Shown: positions 21,301-29,800 of the stretch, one piece after another
Layout: each line of letters opens with the position of its first letter
How positions within the stretch are numbered: position 1 is the first letter of the stretch
Assembly (NCBI GenBank): GCA_964019135.1
Contig: OZ025253.1
Span: forward strand, 5,151,059-5,215,058
Length of the DNA: 64,000 nt
Direction: 5' to 3'
Source: Arenicola marina
Taxonomy: Eukaryota > Annelida > Polychaeta > Arenicolidae
Program-made: the position numbers and the translations under genes
The notes under the pieces: model-generated
Told to the model about the DNA's origin: nothing
Database searches by the model: none
Seen by the model: only the letters and a program-made list of their open reading frames with translations

Positions 21301-21751
21301 TCGCTGAGGATCGTGGTCATGATGTCACAGCCTGCATTATGTCTAGTGTTACACATTGTTATTGCTACCTGTTTTGTCGTGTTTAAATATAAACGTTTGT
21401 ATCTGATGGTAAATAATTTGTTCAAAATTATGACTTATTTAACCAAATAACGGTGTACATGGGCGTTAATGACTCATTGATTATCGGGGATAAATATCAC
21501 TTTCGCCACAACACAATAAAGCATAATACATAAAACACATAAGAAAAGACACGTTCCAATTAACATATTTTAGGATGCTTAACAGTAATTAATATACCAA
21601 TGTTAGCCATCGAAAAATCAAATAAAATATAAAGTAGCTTTGTTTATGAAAGTAAAGTTGGCATTATTAACGTACCTGAATGGCATGAATAGACGAGAAA
21701 ACCGAGACATAGAAAGAGGCGTAAAAGCGAATTAAGCTGACGTGACGCCAT
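927..21751 (-). CDS. Secreted mosaic serine protease (LU-EGF-LU-EGF-SEA-mucin-trypsin), 13 coding exons
   Basis: Coding exons in transcript order: 21751-21676, 20843-20580, 20117-19998, 19582-19319, 13618-13502, 12653-12550, 11982-11918, 10897-10749, 9893-8904, 7194-7085, 6200-5837, 3855-3698, 1097-927. All junctions are GT-AG, phases agree throughout, and the total of 2,952 nt encodes 983 residues. Order: signal peptide 1-25, LU 26-113, EGF 114-153, LU 154-241, EGF 242-280, SEA about 281-360, Thr/Pro stalk 387-716, protease 739-983. The triad is His783, Asp831, Ser930. Asp924 sits at the S1 position, so cleavage after Lys/Arg is expected. The zymogen would be cut at Arg738-Ile739, and Cys721 and Cys of PVCAP could tether the two chains. 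There is no transmembrane segment after the signal peptide, so secretion is likely. The natural substrate is unknown. The ATG at 21,751 has A at -3 and G at +4; an in-frame ATG at 21,766 has a poorer context. Confidence 0.85.
1225..1345 (-). repeat. Possible tRNA-derived SINE fragment in intron 12
   Basis: On the minus strand, 1306-1296 reads GGTTCGAGCCC, a good polymerase III B-box. A plausible A-box upstream is not clear, so this is a weak call. The same sequence occurs in the duplicate about 55,502 bp to the right. Confidence 0.3.
1652..2303. repeat. 31 bp minisatellite, about 21 units, intron 12
   Basis: Units read GTCTGGCTAGATGGTGAGAG followed by a GCCCGCCCTTG-type half, with substitutions such as TATATAGT for AGATGGT. 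Alternating unit types suggest secondary doubling. The array has the same length in the duplicate (about 57,158-57,809), unlike its 28 bp neighbour. Confidence 0.92.
2391..3457. repeat. 28 bp minisatellite built on a splice-donor sequence, about 38 units, intron 12
   Basis: Units contain ATGAGTCACGTACCTGAC followed by ATACGTCTCC. Read on the gene's minus strand, each unit contains CAG|gtacgtgactcat, matching the real donor of exon 12 (GACTCATGCCAG|gtacgtgac). A second donor-like GTATGT lies in each unit. The duplicate at about 57,897-58,879 is shorter by exactly 84 bp, three units. The array grades into degenerate copies near 3,457-3,530 and then into duplicated exon-12 tails. Confidence 0.93.
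3535..3697 (-). repeat. Two decayed tandem copies of the exon-12 3' end with donor site
   Basis: Downstream of the true exon-12 donor, the stretch coding [20 protein letters not shown] recurs twice in altered form. One copy ends at 3616 with CAG|gtgcgt; the next ends at 3547 where the donor GT reads AT. Spacings are 82 and 69 bp. Use of the 3616 donor would lengthen the exon by 82 nt and shift the frame, so these are probably inert or decoys. Confidence 0.8.
3698..3855 (-). CDS. Exon 12: protease segment with the S1 specificity Asp
   Basis: Acceptor CACAG at 3856 and donor CAG|gtacgtg at 3698; phase 1 in, phase 0 out, 158 nt. It encodes [20 protein letters not shown] through VVRDSCQ. Cys residues of ADCATGY and MMCAGD form the usual loop disulfide. 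Asp924, six residues before the catalytic Ser, predicts trypsin-like specificity. Confidence 0.93.
3856..5836 (-). other. Intron 11, no supported gene
   Basis: About 2 kb of AT-rich sequence. A 107-codon minus-strand open frame lies at 4319-4642 and is also open in the duplicate, but it has no recognisable domain and no splice-consistent role. Just after the exon-11 donor there is a G-rich run on the transcribed-sense strand (plus 5,756-5,812 is C-rich). Confidence 0.6.
5837..6200 (-). CDS. Exon 11: protease core with catalytic His and Asp
   Basis: Acceptor TTGCAG before 6200 and donor CCG|gtgagt at 5837; phase 0 in, phase 1 out, 364 nt. It encodes [18 protein letters not shown], then VTAAHC (His783) and NDIALIRL (Asp831), PVCAPC and GWGATSS. 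The Cys before GAS and the Cys of AAHC form the conserved His-loop disulfide. The copy at 61256-61619 has the same translation. Confidence 0.95.
6280..6354. repeat. AT/TA microsatellite, intron 10
   Basis: Two (AT)n blocks are separated by about 20 bp of unique sequence. The same arrangement occurs in the duplicate at about 61,699-61,773. The rest of intron 10 (to 7,084) shows nothing else I can name except a poly-C tract at 7,041-7,055 on the plus strand. Confidence 0.9.
7085..7194 (-). CDS. Exon 10: activation peptide and protease N-terminus
   Basis: Acceptor CCTCAG before 7194 (phase 1) and donor CAG|gtaagg at 7085 (phase 0), 110 nt. It encodes [20 protein letters not shown] then RIVGG and PNEFPWQ. 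Cleavage after Arg738 would free the Ile739 N-terminus needed for activity. The phase-1 start is where upstream modules join the protease. Confidence 0.94.
7343..7650. repeat. 38 bp minisatellite, about 8 units, intron 9
   Basis: Units contain ACCGGGCCACTGATTGGGAA and CAATGACCTTGACATG. Spacing between successive GCCACTGATT blocks is 38 bp. The duplicate (about 62,768-63,037) has one unit fewer, an exact 38 bp difference. Confidence 0.92.
7651..8903 (-). other. Remainder of intron 9, containing the duplication breakpoint
   Basis: No gene seen. Similarity to the right-hand copy stops after 8,356. From 8,357 to the mucin exon the sequence is unique in this window. Confidence 0.6.
8904..9893 (-). 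CDS. Exon 9: Thr/Pro-rich mucin-like stalk, 330 codons
   Basis: Acceptor TTTCAG before 9893 and a strong donor GAAT|gtaagt at 8904; phase 1 at both ends, 990 nt. After a short [15 protein letters not shown] lead it is almost entirely units of 7 residues (TTTTPQP) and 8 residues (TTTTTPQP). The order 7, 7, 8 gives a 22-residue, 66 bp higher-order unit repeated many times. It ends [16 protein letters not shown]. Dense Thr and Pro predict heavy O-glycosylation and an extended spacer before the protease. Because 21 and 24 are multiples of 3, unit gain or loss keeps the frame. Confidence 0.9.
9894..10748 (-). other. Intron 8, no features seen
   Basis: About 850 bp with no supported gene, array or recognisable element. 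Short open frames here do not match splice-consistent exons. Confidence 0.55.
10749..10897 (-). CDS. Exon 8: SEA cleavage motif and linker
   Basis: Acceptor GCCACAG before 10897 and donor ATAC|gtatgt at 10749; phase 2 in, phase 1 out, 149 nt. It encodes [14 protein letters not shown], then [17 protein letters not shown] and [12 protein letters not shown]. The GSV(I)V pattern at residues 339-342 is the known autoproteolysis site of SEA domains (cut between Gly and Ser), inferred functional here. The hydrophobic strands after it fit the SEA fold better than a membrane helix. Confidence 0.85.
10916..11035. repeat. 28 bp AT-rich tandem repeat, about 4 units, intron 7
   Basis: Units read AATTATTAATCAGTTATTGT plus ATTATTAT. 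It lies just upstream, in transcript terms, of the exon-8 acceptor, so it may contribute branch-point-like TAAT sequences. The rest of intron 7 (11,036-11,917) holds nothing I can name. Confidence 0.88.
11918..11982 (-). CDS. Exon 7: middle of the SEA domain
   Basis: Acceptor CAACAG before 11982 and donor CAG|gtaatg at 11918; phase 0 in, phase 2 out, 65 nt. It encodes [20 protein letters not shown] and the start of IR, the SEA segment leading to the GSV site. Intron 6 (11,983-12,549) shows no other features. Confidence 0.85.
12550..12653 (-). CDS. Exon 6: start of the SEA domain
   Basis: Acceptor TTTTTCAG before 12653 and donor GCG|gtgggt at 12550; phase 1 in, phase 0 out, 104 nt. It encodes [14 protein letters not shown], then [18 protein letters not shown], the F-x-G-x-V opening and first helix typical of SEA domains. 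Confidence 0.85.
12654..13501 (-). other. Intron 5, no gene seen
   Basis: AT-rich sequence with a G-rich plus-strand tract at about 13,450-13,490 next to the exon-5 donor. Open frames across 13,155-13,505 have no coding support. Confidence 0.55.
13502..13618 (-). CDS. Exon 5: second EGF domain
   Basis: Acceptor TTCCAG before 13618 and donor CAG|gtgatg at 13502; phase 1 at both ends, 117 nt. It encodes [13 protein letters not shown], then [15 protein letters not shown]. The six-Cys EGF pattern C-x3-C-x5-C, C-x-C and final C is present. The calcium-binding signature is absent at its start. Confidence 0.93.
13619..14250 (-). other. Intron 4, exon-5-proximal part
   Basis: AT-rich sequence without a recognisable gene or element. 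Short open frames on both strands have no coding support. Confidence 0.5.
14252..14463. repeat. CGACAC-motif repeat, left flank of the 39 bp array
   Basis: The motif CGACA(C) recurs every 15-25 bp, ending in TCGACACTGAGAATTT and a poly-C tract. The right flank of the 39 bp array (18,481-18,590) carries the same order of motifs and also ends in poly-C. This suggests one element doubled around, or split by, the array. Confidence 0.7.
14623..18344. repeat. 39 bp minisatellite, about 95 units, intron 4
   Basis: Units contain ATGACTTCCCATAGCATCC and GCGCAGGGGTTCCCCACTAC, with 38 bp variants reading GAAGGGGGCCCCAC and a 39 bp variant reading GGGATTCCCC. Blocks of variant units recur, for example around 16,100-16,900 and 17,400-18,100, showing higher-order duplication. 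Since 39 is 13 codons, long open frames appear on both strands, but 38 bp units break them. It lies within the intron between the second LU and second EGF exons. Confidence 0.95.
18481..18590. repeat. CGACAC-motif repeat, right flank of the 39 bp array
   Basis: It shares CGACACAGAACG and GTCGACACTGAGAATTT with the left flank at 14,252-14,463, in the same orientation. A 26 bp direct doublet (GCCTGGAAGGGATAAATGGC) lies just before it at about 18,438-18,483. Confidence 0.65.
18591..19318 (-). other. Intron 4, exon-4-proximal part
   Basis: Nothing recognisable beyond a short AT run at about 18,910-18,921. Confidence 0.5.
19319..19582 (-). CDS. Exon 4: second LU (Ly6/uPAR) domain
   Basis: Acceptor GGCAG before 19582 and donor GTAG|gtaagg at 19319; phase 1 at both ends, 264 nt. 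It starts [10 protein letters not shown], continues [14 protein letters not shown] and YTKGC, and ends with [11 protein letters not shown], the CCxxxxLCN close of three-finger LU domains. It has exactly the length of the first LU exon. A G-rich tract on the minus strand lies upstream of the acceptor. Confidence 0.92.
19998..20117 (-). CDS. Exon 3: first EGF domain
   Basis: Acceptor GTTTCAG before 20117 and donor GTTG|gtaagt at 19998; phase 1 at both ends, 120 nt. It encodes [13 protein letters not shown], then [15 protein letters not shown], a standard six-Cys EGF. The opening C-W-x2-P-C-Q-N-G-G-T-C matches the second EGF, indicating an internal duplication. Confidence 0.94.
20580..20843 (-). 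CDS. Exon 2: first LU (Ly6/uPAR) domain
   Basis: Acceptor ACGTAG before 20843, with a TTTCCTTTTCC tract upstream, and donor TTGG|gtaagc at 20580; phase 1 at both ends, 264 nt. It encodes [11 protein letters not shown], then [14 protein letters not shown] and HKGC, and ends [11 protein letters not shown]. The 12 Cys and the CCxxxxLCN close identify the fold. The mature protein probably begins near ALQC. Confidence 0.92.
20844..21675 (-). other. Intron 1, no features seen
   Basis: About 830 bp without a recognisable gene or repeat. Open frames at 20,730-21,065 (plus) and 21,265-21,450 (plus) have no supporting domain or splice context. Confidence 0.5.
21676..21751 (-). CDS. Exon 1: signal peptide
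   Basis: ATG at 21,751 opens [19 protein letters not shown] followed by VYSCHS, a short basic start and a hydrophobic core typical of a signal peptide. The donor TCAG|gtacgt at 21,676 gives phase 1, the phase needed by the first LU exon. The join forms an Ala codon just before LQCHAC, a natural signal-peptidase boundary. This exon was found from context and is less certain than the domain exons. Confidence 0.75.
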
Positions 21752-21816
21752 CCTGTAGCAGCGCATGCACCGAAGTGAGGCTTTAACCGCGTCGGGGGCT
21801 CATTTAAGGAAAACAC

Positions 21817-21823
21817 AAATATA
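21817..21823 (-). promoter_or_regulatory. Possible TATA box of the mosaic protease gene
   Basis: The minus strand reads CTCTATATTTG about 65 nt upstream of the chosen ATG. A start site about 30 nt downstream would leave a leader near 40 nt. No transcript evidence is available, so this is only a candidate. Confidence 0.25.
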
Positions 21824-23816
21824 GAGTCGTGCCTGTTGAATAGCTCTATTGACGAAATATGTCGGAGTCGTGTTAAGATCTCAATCGGACGACACAGACC
21901 AAAGACCGAGGCTAATGTCTTAATCAATTTTTTTCATTTAATTGCACCTAACCAAGATATCACCCCCCATCTGACACACAGGCATTTGTTCCAGGATAAA
22001 CAGATCAGGACCAATTATGTTTTGACAAATAATGTGTTTTCAATCATCGGAGCAACACTACAAGAACGCGGCGAGTACATGTTTATTCACATCGGATGAC
22101 AGCTGTGGGATCTGGCAAACATCTACATCACTTTTTCGCGCAATTTTCTGCAATTAGTGTCGCGTCCCCAGTACATTGATTATTGTGCACAGATTGGTTC
22201 AGTGTGGCTTTTATTGTGTCGGAATCTGGTCCCTTGCGCCGCCCACACAAACAGAAAGACACTATTGCTTCGTGCCGAATACACCATACGTCATTGCAAC
22301 GTGATCTCTGTGAACTATGAATGAGATTTTCGTGCCTTGTGTGTCCTGGTTCCCGTACAAATAGGTGCTATGTATACTTCTTAAATCAAACCTCTCTTGG
22401 CCATTAAAAACGACTATCAATTTTACAAAAACGAAATCGCTTGTAAGTGCTCCAGTAGATATTATGATACACCGGCGGATAGTGACACCACCACGCCTAC
22501 CTTGTTTACCGGCACACAAATGGAGGGCCGTAAATGTAAGCACCGTCTTACGGGTCACCTTTTGGGACTCTCCTCTAACCATGTGACCTCCTAGCGGGAC
22601 ATTCTTTCTGACATGAGTGCAGCGGCTAATATTATACTGTGTCGCGGCTGGGGCAATGCATTACGTAGTCGTTATGAAAACCAATTTGACCCGAACCATC
22701 GGTGCCACTTCCCGATTACCCAACTAGTGCATACGTGGACAATATCGACGTGTATTGTGGCGAAGAGAAACAAGGAGCAGCGCAACTAGATAAAGGGCAT
22801 AGACAAAAACGGCGACCAGAACAAAGAAATGGGAACAGATGGCGGGAAAGAAAATGACACAAATATTAACAAATGACGTCACGAGGTGTGGGAGGCACAG
22901 ATAGGACATGGCTGGGCGAAATAAGACGGGGATGAAGACCGTAACAACATCGCCCGCTTCAACTATTAACCGGATTTTTCGGTGTTTTAATCTGAGATAA
23001 TGGCTGCCACTACGTCGTGAAAAATGAGCGGCGATCACACAACGGGATTCTAAATACGCCAGACACTAGAGGAGACAACGGCGGAGAGGCCAGTGAGCAG
23101 TTAGTTGGTACATCGCCGGGCCCCAGGTGGAATTGATCACGCCATTGATAGTGGTTCTCTGACAATATAATCACCGTTACTTATGGCTGATCAATTCTCC
23201 CAGCTTAGCAACACATAAAAAAGTTAAAATTAACAGCATGCGTTTGACCATGAAAAGTTCGCGTTCTGCTTACTTAACTCAATATTGTTTTTAGTGGCAG
23301 GCGACCACCTGTCCCGTCAATTCCGCTAGTAGCAACCGGATGAAAGCAACATTTGAAAAAAGGCGTCTATTTTCGGTCTCATTCAAGCTGAGTCCACCCC
23401 CCCCCTCCCCCTATCGTTCCTCCCCTCCACCTCTGTGTCTGTGTACGTGGCTATTTTAAGGCTTTATCCCAAACGTTATTGCGCACAATCAGAATCCTTC
23501 TTTTAATTGATATAGTTGCAGCCGCTGGTCATAGTTGATATCCATCAGAGCTGTATTAAAGGCGATATCGCTCAGAGAGATACACTGTTAAGTAAAGTCG
23601 ATATTCGTAGGAAAGATCTACTTTTAAAGTCGGGCTTGTTCAAATTCGCCCCCCCCCCTCCCCCGCCCCTTGCAAAAATGGATGGGAACATACAGGATTA
23701 ATACAAATATGTGTAATATAGTCAGAGTGTTACGAAGCACTTGTGGTTATTTATTCATTTATAAGTCAGGAAAACAATAAATAAGTAAGTCAGGATGACA
23801 TAATCTTAGAAAGAAT
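21824..23816. other. 5' flank of the mosaic gene, no gene seen
   Basis: Mostly unique-looking sequence. Poly-C tracts lie at about 23,397-23,412 and 23,649-23,670. A minus-strand open frame at 22,724-23,038 has a hydrophobic stretch (HFFVLVAVFVYALYLVALLL), but there is no splice link to the gene and I do not call it. Confidence 0.5.
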
Positions 23817-23907
23817 TTCCATAGAGTTTCCATAGAATTTCCATAGAGTTTCCATAGTGTTTCCATAGAGTTTCCATGGAGTTTCCATAGAGTTTCCATA
23901 GTTTCCG
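23817..23907. repeat. TTTCCATAGAG tandem repeat, ~11 bp unit
   Basis: About eight units of TTTCCATAGAG/TTTCCATAGAA. The reverse-complement form recurs at 24,484-24,615, so the two arrays are inverted relative to each other. Two more direct units lie at about 24,035-24,055. Confidence 0.85.
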
Positions 23908-24483
23908 GTGGGGGGCTCCTTATTGTAGTGACTTGTAGCACACTCGACCGCCGATCAATGGGTCAATGGGTCGAAGGTTCCTTGGCCCGATTTAGCCTTC
24001 ATGTGCACAAAAGTGACCTAAACCACTAACGTTTCATAGAATTTCCATAGAGTTTACAAAGACAGCGCACGTCACGGCAGTGCATGGTACAGAGTTCAAG
24101 GTCGTCCTGGGTAAGTCCAACATCAGCTCCGTCTCGGCTGAACGGGCACGGCCGTTGGGCAGACCTTCACATCTCATGCTGCTAATGTTATTGTTCAAAG
24201 GATTGGCTCCGCCGCTACTCTGACTTCGCAGCAGGCAAGCGGTGCGAAAGTAAATATGCCGGCAAGGCTTCCAAAGTTCCTTAAATGCGAAGTTTTAAAC
24301 CTTCGAATATAACCTTATATAGTGCCGTGCCGTCGGTATCCCTTCATATATCGCTTGCAGGAGTCTTCTTACACAATATATTCCAGAATTCGTCAAACCA
24401 CTCCTTCGCTTGTCGCAGAGAACGTAGCCTACGTGTGTTAAATCCAGAGCTCGTTGTTGTGCCTGCCGTCAGTTGTCAGGCCG

Positions 24484-24615
24484 ATATGGAAACTATTCAA
24501 TCTCGATGGAGACTATGGAAACTCCATAGAAATTCTATGAAAACTCTATGGAAATTCTATAAAAATTCTATAGGAAAACGTTTAGAATTTCCATAGAACA
24601 ATCGATAGAAACCTT
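24484..24615. repeat. Inverted partner array, GGAAACTCTAT-type units
   Basis: Units such as GGAAACTCCATAGAAATTCT and AAAACTCTATGGAAATTCTA are the reverse complement of the 23,817-23,907 array. The roughly 580 bp between could form a loop with arms near 90 bp. No transposase-like frame lies in the loop. Confidence 0.8.
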
Positions 24616-24834
24616 TAGAATTGTTTTTAGTGAAATTCCGTAAGATATTCGCCTACCGGAGTGTAATGATGTCTGATAAACTTAATGCCATGATTCGCGT
24701 AATAAATCTAGGAAGAGAGAATTACCTTCATGTATCCTTTCACATAGAGTACTTCTACAAACCTGCAAACGTACCTGATCATAACCGGCTACGAGAGGAA
24801 AAAAATGGCTCTGTCGAACTATTACATCTACATA

Positions 24835-25015
24835 CGTTCTATAGTAACCAATTGTTATATAGAAGTATCCCTATATCTTCTATAGAAATAATGTTTTCTA
24901 TATAAATATATGTTTACGTTCTATAGAAAATAATTGTTCTGTGGAATTATGTACAAACGTTCTATAGAAAAACATATTGCTATAGATTTTTCAATAGAAG
25001 TTCTATGGAGTTCCA
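24835..25015. repeat. TTCTATAGAAA palindromic repeats
   Basis: Scattered TTCTATAGAA palindromes at irregular spacing, related to the arrays on the left. They abut the 3' end of the retrotransposon fragment. Confidence 0.65.
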
Positions 25016-26095
25016 TAAAATGCATCTCGTACTCTGAGCATTTAAACAGATAGTGAACTTCGTCTTCGGATTTCCCATTACATTTGTTACAAGTAGAATC
25101 GGTAATAAAACCGTATCTTTTGAGATGTCCATTGATTGCACTCCGGCCTAAACGGAGTCTGGTGTGATGAACGGCCTCAGGATTGGTAAAGTAGTTATAC
25201 AATTCGTTGCAGGGATAAGGAAATGATTTCTTGCATAGTGACTTGAAAAGCGATATTGGCGTTGCCGGTTTAAGACGCTGTGGCAAGGATTTCCACTCTC
25301 TGTGTTCCAAACAAACTTGTAATTTGTAATTCTTGTAATTTTGTAAAACAAATTTATATGCGGGATTCTTATGTCTGCCGAGTTCCGTAGTGATTATGCT
25401 GAAGACTGAGCTACCAAAGCAGGTAATACTGCAGACATATACAGTGGAGTGATAATATTAACCATTTTGTACAAAATACACAGATTTAGGTATTTACGTC
25501 TGAGAGCGAGTGGTTCAATACCAACTTCTTTGTAGCAGCTTGGTGTGTGACGTACTTTTGTATGCCCCAGTCACAAACAAAAGGGCTTGCCGCTGCACAC
25601 TCTTCAACCTCTCTGATTGACTTTTGGTAACATTGCCATAAAAGACAGCAGCACAATATTCCATTTTAGGTCGAACATATGTTTTATAAACATTTATTTT
25701 AGTCCTGAGTCCGACCTGTTTGGGGATAACGCCTTAGTAGTAGATTTCTCGGCCTTAATAAATGTGTCATTTACATGCAACACATTGTGTCTGAAAGGAT
25801 TACACCAAGGTGACAATGACTTCGTAATTGACGGTGCTTCGAGTTATCCAGATATAGATCGAGATGATTTGGTCGCGATAGTTTTTTGCTAAATACCATG
25901 TATTCTGTCTTATCAGGATTAAACGTTACCCGCCATTGCTTGGCCCACTGAGACCTCGCATTCATATAGGAATTGATTGCCTTTAGATTTGCCTGGTATC
26001 TCTTTCCCTTCCGCCAGTGATGTCTTGGTTGGCTATATGGTTTCACGTGCCTTAAATACTTGTCGTACAAGACTTGTCTTATCACTGCCATCCCT
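24990..26095 (-). mobile_element. Decayed non-LTR retrotransposon (LINE), reverse-transcriptase end to C-terminus
   Basis: Three blocks in order on the minus strand. From 26,091 down: SQWAKQWRVTFNPDKTEYMV and LGVILSD, the late palm motifs of reverse transcriptase. Around 25,690-25,500: VYKTYVRPKMEYCAAVF and SVQRQAL, the usual thumb-region pattern. From 25,310 down: HTRLRLGRSAINGHLKRYGF and a Cys/His cluster CNKC...HYLFKC. The frame changes and stops occur between blocks, and nothing of the 5' half (endonuclease, early RT) is visible, so it is 5'-truncated and dead. The CR1/Jockey-like group is likely; the exact clade is not resolved. Confidence 0.85.
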
Positions 26096-26401
26096 GGAAT
26101 ATCTTATTTTCTAAGCCAATGTATAGTAAACCAGTAAATATTATCAATTGTGGCGAAGCAACAGGTTCTCATGCAAACATACCTCGTATGAAAATTTAAA
26201 AAAAATTAGTCTTCAATGACTCAGCATTTACCAGCGGACCCTCAATACATGAAGAGTGTGATGCTAATAATCATGCTTTACGGGTTCGTTCTTTCATGTT
26301 AACGTCCACCATTGTAATACATTGTTCAAACCACTCAGAAAGAATTTAATGTAATCAATACTGACACCATTCTTGGAAGATTGACTATCTTGATAGAAGA
26401 A
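26096..26401. other. Spacer between LINE fragment and the 40 bp array
   Basis: About 300 bp of AT-rich sequence with no recognisable feature. It runs straight into the first array units near 26,402. Confidence 0.5.
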
Positions 26402-26892
26402 GATTATCTTATCAGCCAGCGGGAGGGCAATGAAATGCACACTGACCCTTATCAGCCACCGGGAGGGAAATGAAATGCAAACTGACCCTTATCAGCCAGA
26501 GGGAGGGCAATAAAACGCATACTGACCCTTATCAACCAGCGGAAGGGCAATGAAAAGCACACTGACCCTTATCAGCCAGCGGGAGGGCAATAAAATGCAC
26601 ACTGACCCTTATCAGCCAGCCGGAGGGCAGTGAAATGCATACTGACCCTTATCAGCCAGCGGGAGGGCAATACAAGGCACAGTGACCCTTATTAGCCAGC
26701 GGGAGGGCAATGAAATGCACACTGACCCTTATCAGCCAGCGGGAGGGCAATGAAATGCACACTGACCCTTATTAGCCAGCGGGAGGGCAATACAAGGCAC
26801 ACTGACCCTTATCAGCCAGCGGGAGGGCAATGAAATGCACACTGACCCTTATCAGCCAGCGGAAGGGCAATGAAAAGCATACTGACCCTTAT

Positions 26893-29800
26893 CAGCCATC
26901 GGGAGGGCAATACAAGGCACACTGACCCTTATCAGCCAGCGGGAGGGCAATACAAGACACACTGACCCTTATCAGCCAGCGGGAGGGCAATGAAATGCAC
27001 ACTGACCCTTATCAGACAGCGGGAGGGCAATGAAATGCACACTGACCCCTATCAGCCAGCGGGAGGGCAATGAAATGCATACTGACCCTTATCAGCCAGC
27101 GGGACGGCAACGAAATGCACACTGACCCTTATCAGCCGGCGGGAGGGCAATACAAGGCACACTGACCCTTATCAGCCAGCGTGAGGGCAATGAAATGCAC
27201 ACTGACCCGCATCAGCCAGAGGGAGGGCAATGAAATGCATACTGACCCTTATCAGCCAGCGGAAGGGCAATGAAAAGCATACTGACCCTTATCAGCCAGC
27301 GGGAGGGCAATGAAATGCACACTGACCCTTATCAGCCAGAGAGAGGGCAATGAAATGCATACTGGCCCTTATCAGCCAGCCGGAGGGCAGTGAAATGCAT
27401 ACTGACCCTTATCAACCAGCGGGAGGGCAATAAAATACACGCCGACCCTTATCAGCCAGCGGGAGGGCAATGACATGCACACTGACCCTTATCAGCCAGC
27501 GGAGGGCAATACAAGGCAGAGTGACCCTTATCAGCCATCGGGAGGGCAATACAAGGCACACTGACCCTTATCAGCCAGCGGGAGGGCAATACAAGACACA
27601 CTGACCCTTATCAGCCAGCGGGAGGGCAATGAAATGCACACTGACCCTTATCAGACAGCGGGAGGGCAATGAAATGCACACTGACCCCTATCAGCCAGCG
27701 GGAGGGCAATGAAATGCATACTGACCCTTATCAGCCAGCGGGACGGCAACGAAATGCACACTGACCCTTATCAGCCGGCGGGAGGGCAATACAAGGCACA
27801 CTGACCCTTATCAGCCAGCGTGAGGGCAATGAAATGCACACTGACCCGCATCAGCCAGAGGGAGGGCAATGAAATGCATACTGACCCTTATCAGCCAGCG
27901 GAAGGGCAATGAAAAGCATACTGACCCTTATCAGCCAGCGGGAGGGCAATGAAATGCACACTGACCCTTATCAGCCAGAGAGAGGGCAATGAAATGCATA
28001 CTGGCCCTTATCAGCCAGCCGGAGGGCAGTGAAATGCATACTGACCCTTATCAACCAGCGGGAGGGCAATAAAATACACGCCGACCCTTATCAGCCAGCG
28101 GGAGGGCAATGACATGCACACTGACCCTTATCAGCCAGCGGAGGGCAATACAAGGCAGAGTGACCCTTATGAGCCAGCGGGAGGGCAATGAAATGCACAC
28201 TAACCCTTATCAGCCAGCGGGAGGGCAATGAAATGCACACTGACCCTTATTAGCCAGCGGGAGGGCAATACAAGGCACACTGACCCTTATCATCCAGCGG
28301 GAGGGCAATGAAATACAGACTGACCCTTATCGGACAGAGGGAGGGCAATGAAATGCATACTGACACTTATCAGCCAGCGGAAGGGCAATGAAAAGCATAC
28401 TGACCCTTATCAGCCAGCGGGAGGGCAATACAAGGCACAGTGACCCTTATAAGCCAGCGGGAGGGCAAAGAAATGCACACTGACCCTTATCAGCCAGCGG
28501 GAGGGCAATGAAATGCACACTGACCCTTATGAGCCAGCAGGACGGCAATGAAATGCACACTGACCCTTATCAGCCAGCGGGAGGGCAATACAAGGCACAC
28601 TGACCCTTATCAGCCAGCGGGAGGGCAATGAAATGCACACTGACCCTTATGAGCCAGCAGGACGGCAATGAAATGCACACTGACCCTTATCAGCCAGCGG
28701 GAGGGCAATGAAATGCACACTGACCCTTATGAGCCAGCAGGACGGCAATGAAATGCACACTGACCCTTATCAGCCAGCGGGAGGGCAATGAAATGCACAC
28801 TGACCCTTATTAGCCAGCGGGAGGGCAATACAAGGCACACTGACCCTTATCAGCCAGCGGGAGGGCAATGAAATGCACACTGACCCTTATCAGCCAGCGG
28901 AAGGGCAATGAAAAGCATACTGACCCTTATCAGCCATCGGGAGGGCAATACAAGGCACACTGACCCTTATCAGCCAGCGGGAGGGCAATACAAGACACAC
29001 TGACCCTTATCAGCCAGCGGGAGGGCAATGAAATGCACACTGACCCTTATCAGACAGCGGGAGGGCAATGAAATGCACACTGACCCCTATCAGCCAGCGG
29101 GAGGGCAATGAAATGCATACTGACCCTTATCAGCCAGCGGGACGGCAACGAAATGCACACTGACCCTTATCAGCCGGCGGGAGGGCAATACAAGGCACAC
29201 TGACCCTTATCAGCCAGCGTGAGGGCAATGAAATGCACACTGACCCGCATCAGCCAGAGGGAGGACAATGAAATGCATACTGACCCTTATCAGCCAGCGG
29301 AAGGGCAATGAAAAGCATACTGACCCTTATCAGCCAGCGGGAGGGCAATGAAATGCACACTGACCCTTATCAGCCAGAGAGAGGGCAATGAAATGCATAC
29401 TGGCCCTTATCAGCCAGCCGGAGGGCAGTGAAATGCATACTGACCCTTATCAACCAGCGGGAGGGCAATAAAATACACGCCGACCCTTATCAGCCAGCGG
29501 GAGGGCAATGACATGCACACTGACCCTTATCAGCCAGCGGAGGGCAATACAAGGCAGAGTGACCCTTATCAGCCATCGGGAGGGCAATACAAGGCACACT
29601 GACCCTTATCAGCCAGCGGGAGGGCAATACAAGACACACTGACCCTTATCAGCCAGCGGGAGGGCAATGAAATGCACACTGACCCTTATCAGACAGCGGG
29701 AGGGCAATGAAATGCACACTGACCCCTATCAGCCAGCGGGAGGGCAATGAAATGCATACTGACCCTTATCAGCCAGCGGGACGGCAACGAAATGCACACT

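Noticed and set aside
22724-23038. Hydrophobic minus-strand frame as an alternative first exon
   Set aside because: No phase-1 donor joins it to the LU exon, whereas exon 1 at 21,676-21,751 fits in phase and sequence.
23935-24010. Possible tRNA-derived SINE (GGTCGAAGGTTCC)
   Set aside because: The B-box match is imperfect and no A-box or tail was found.
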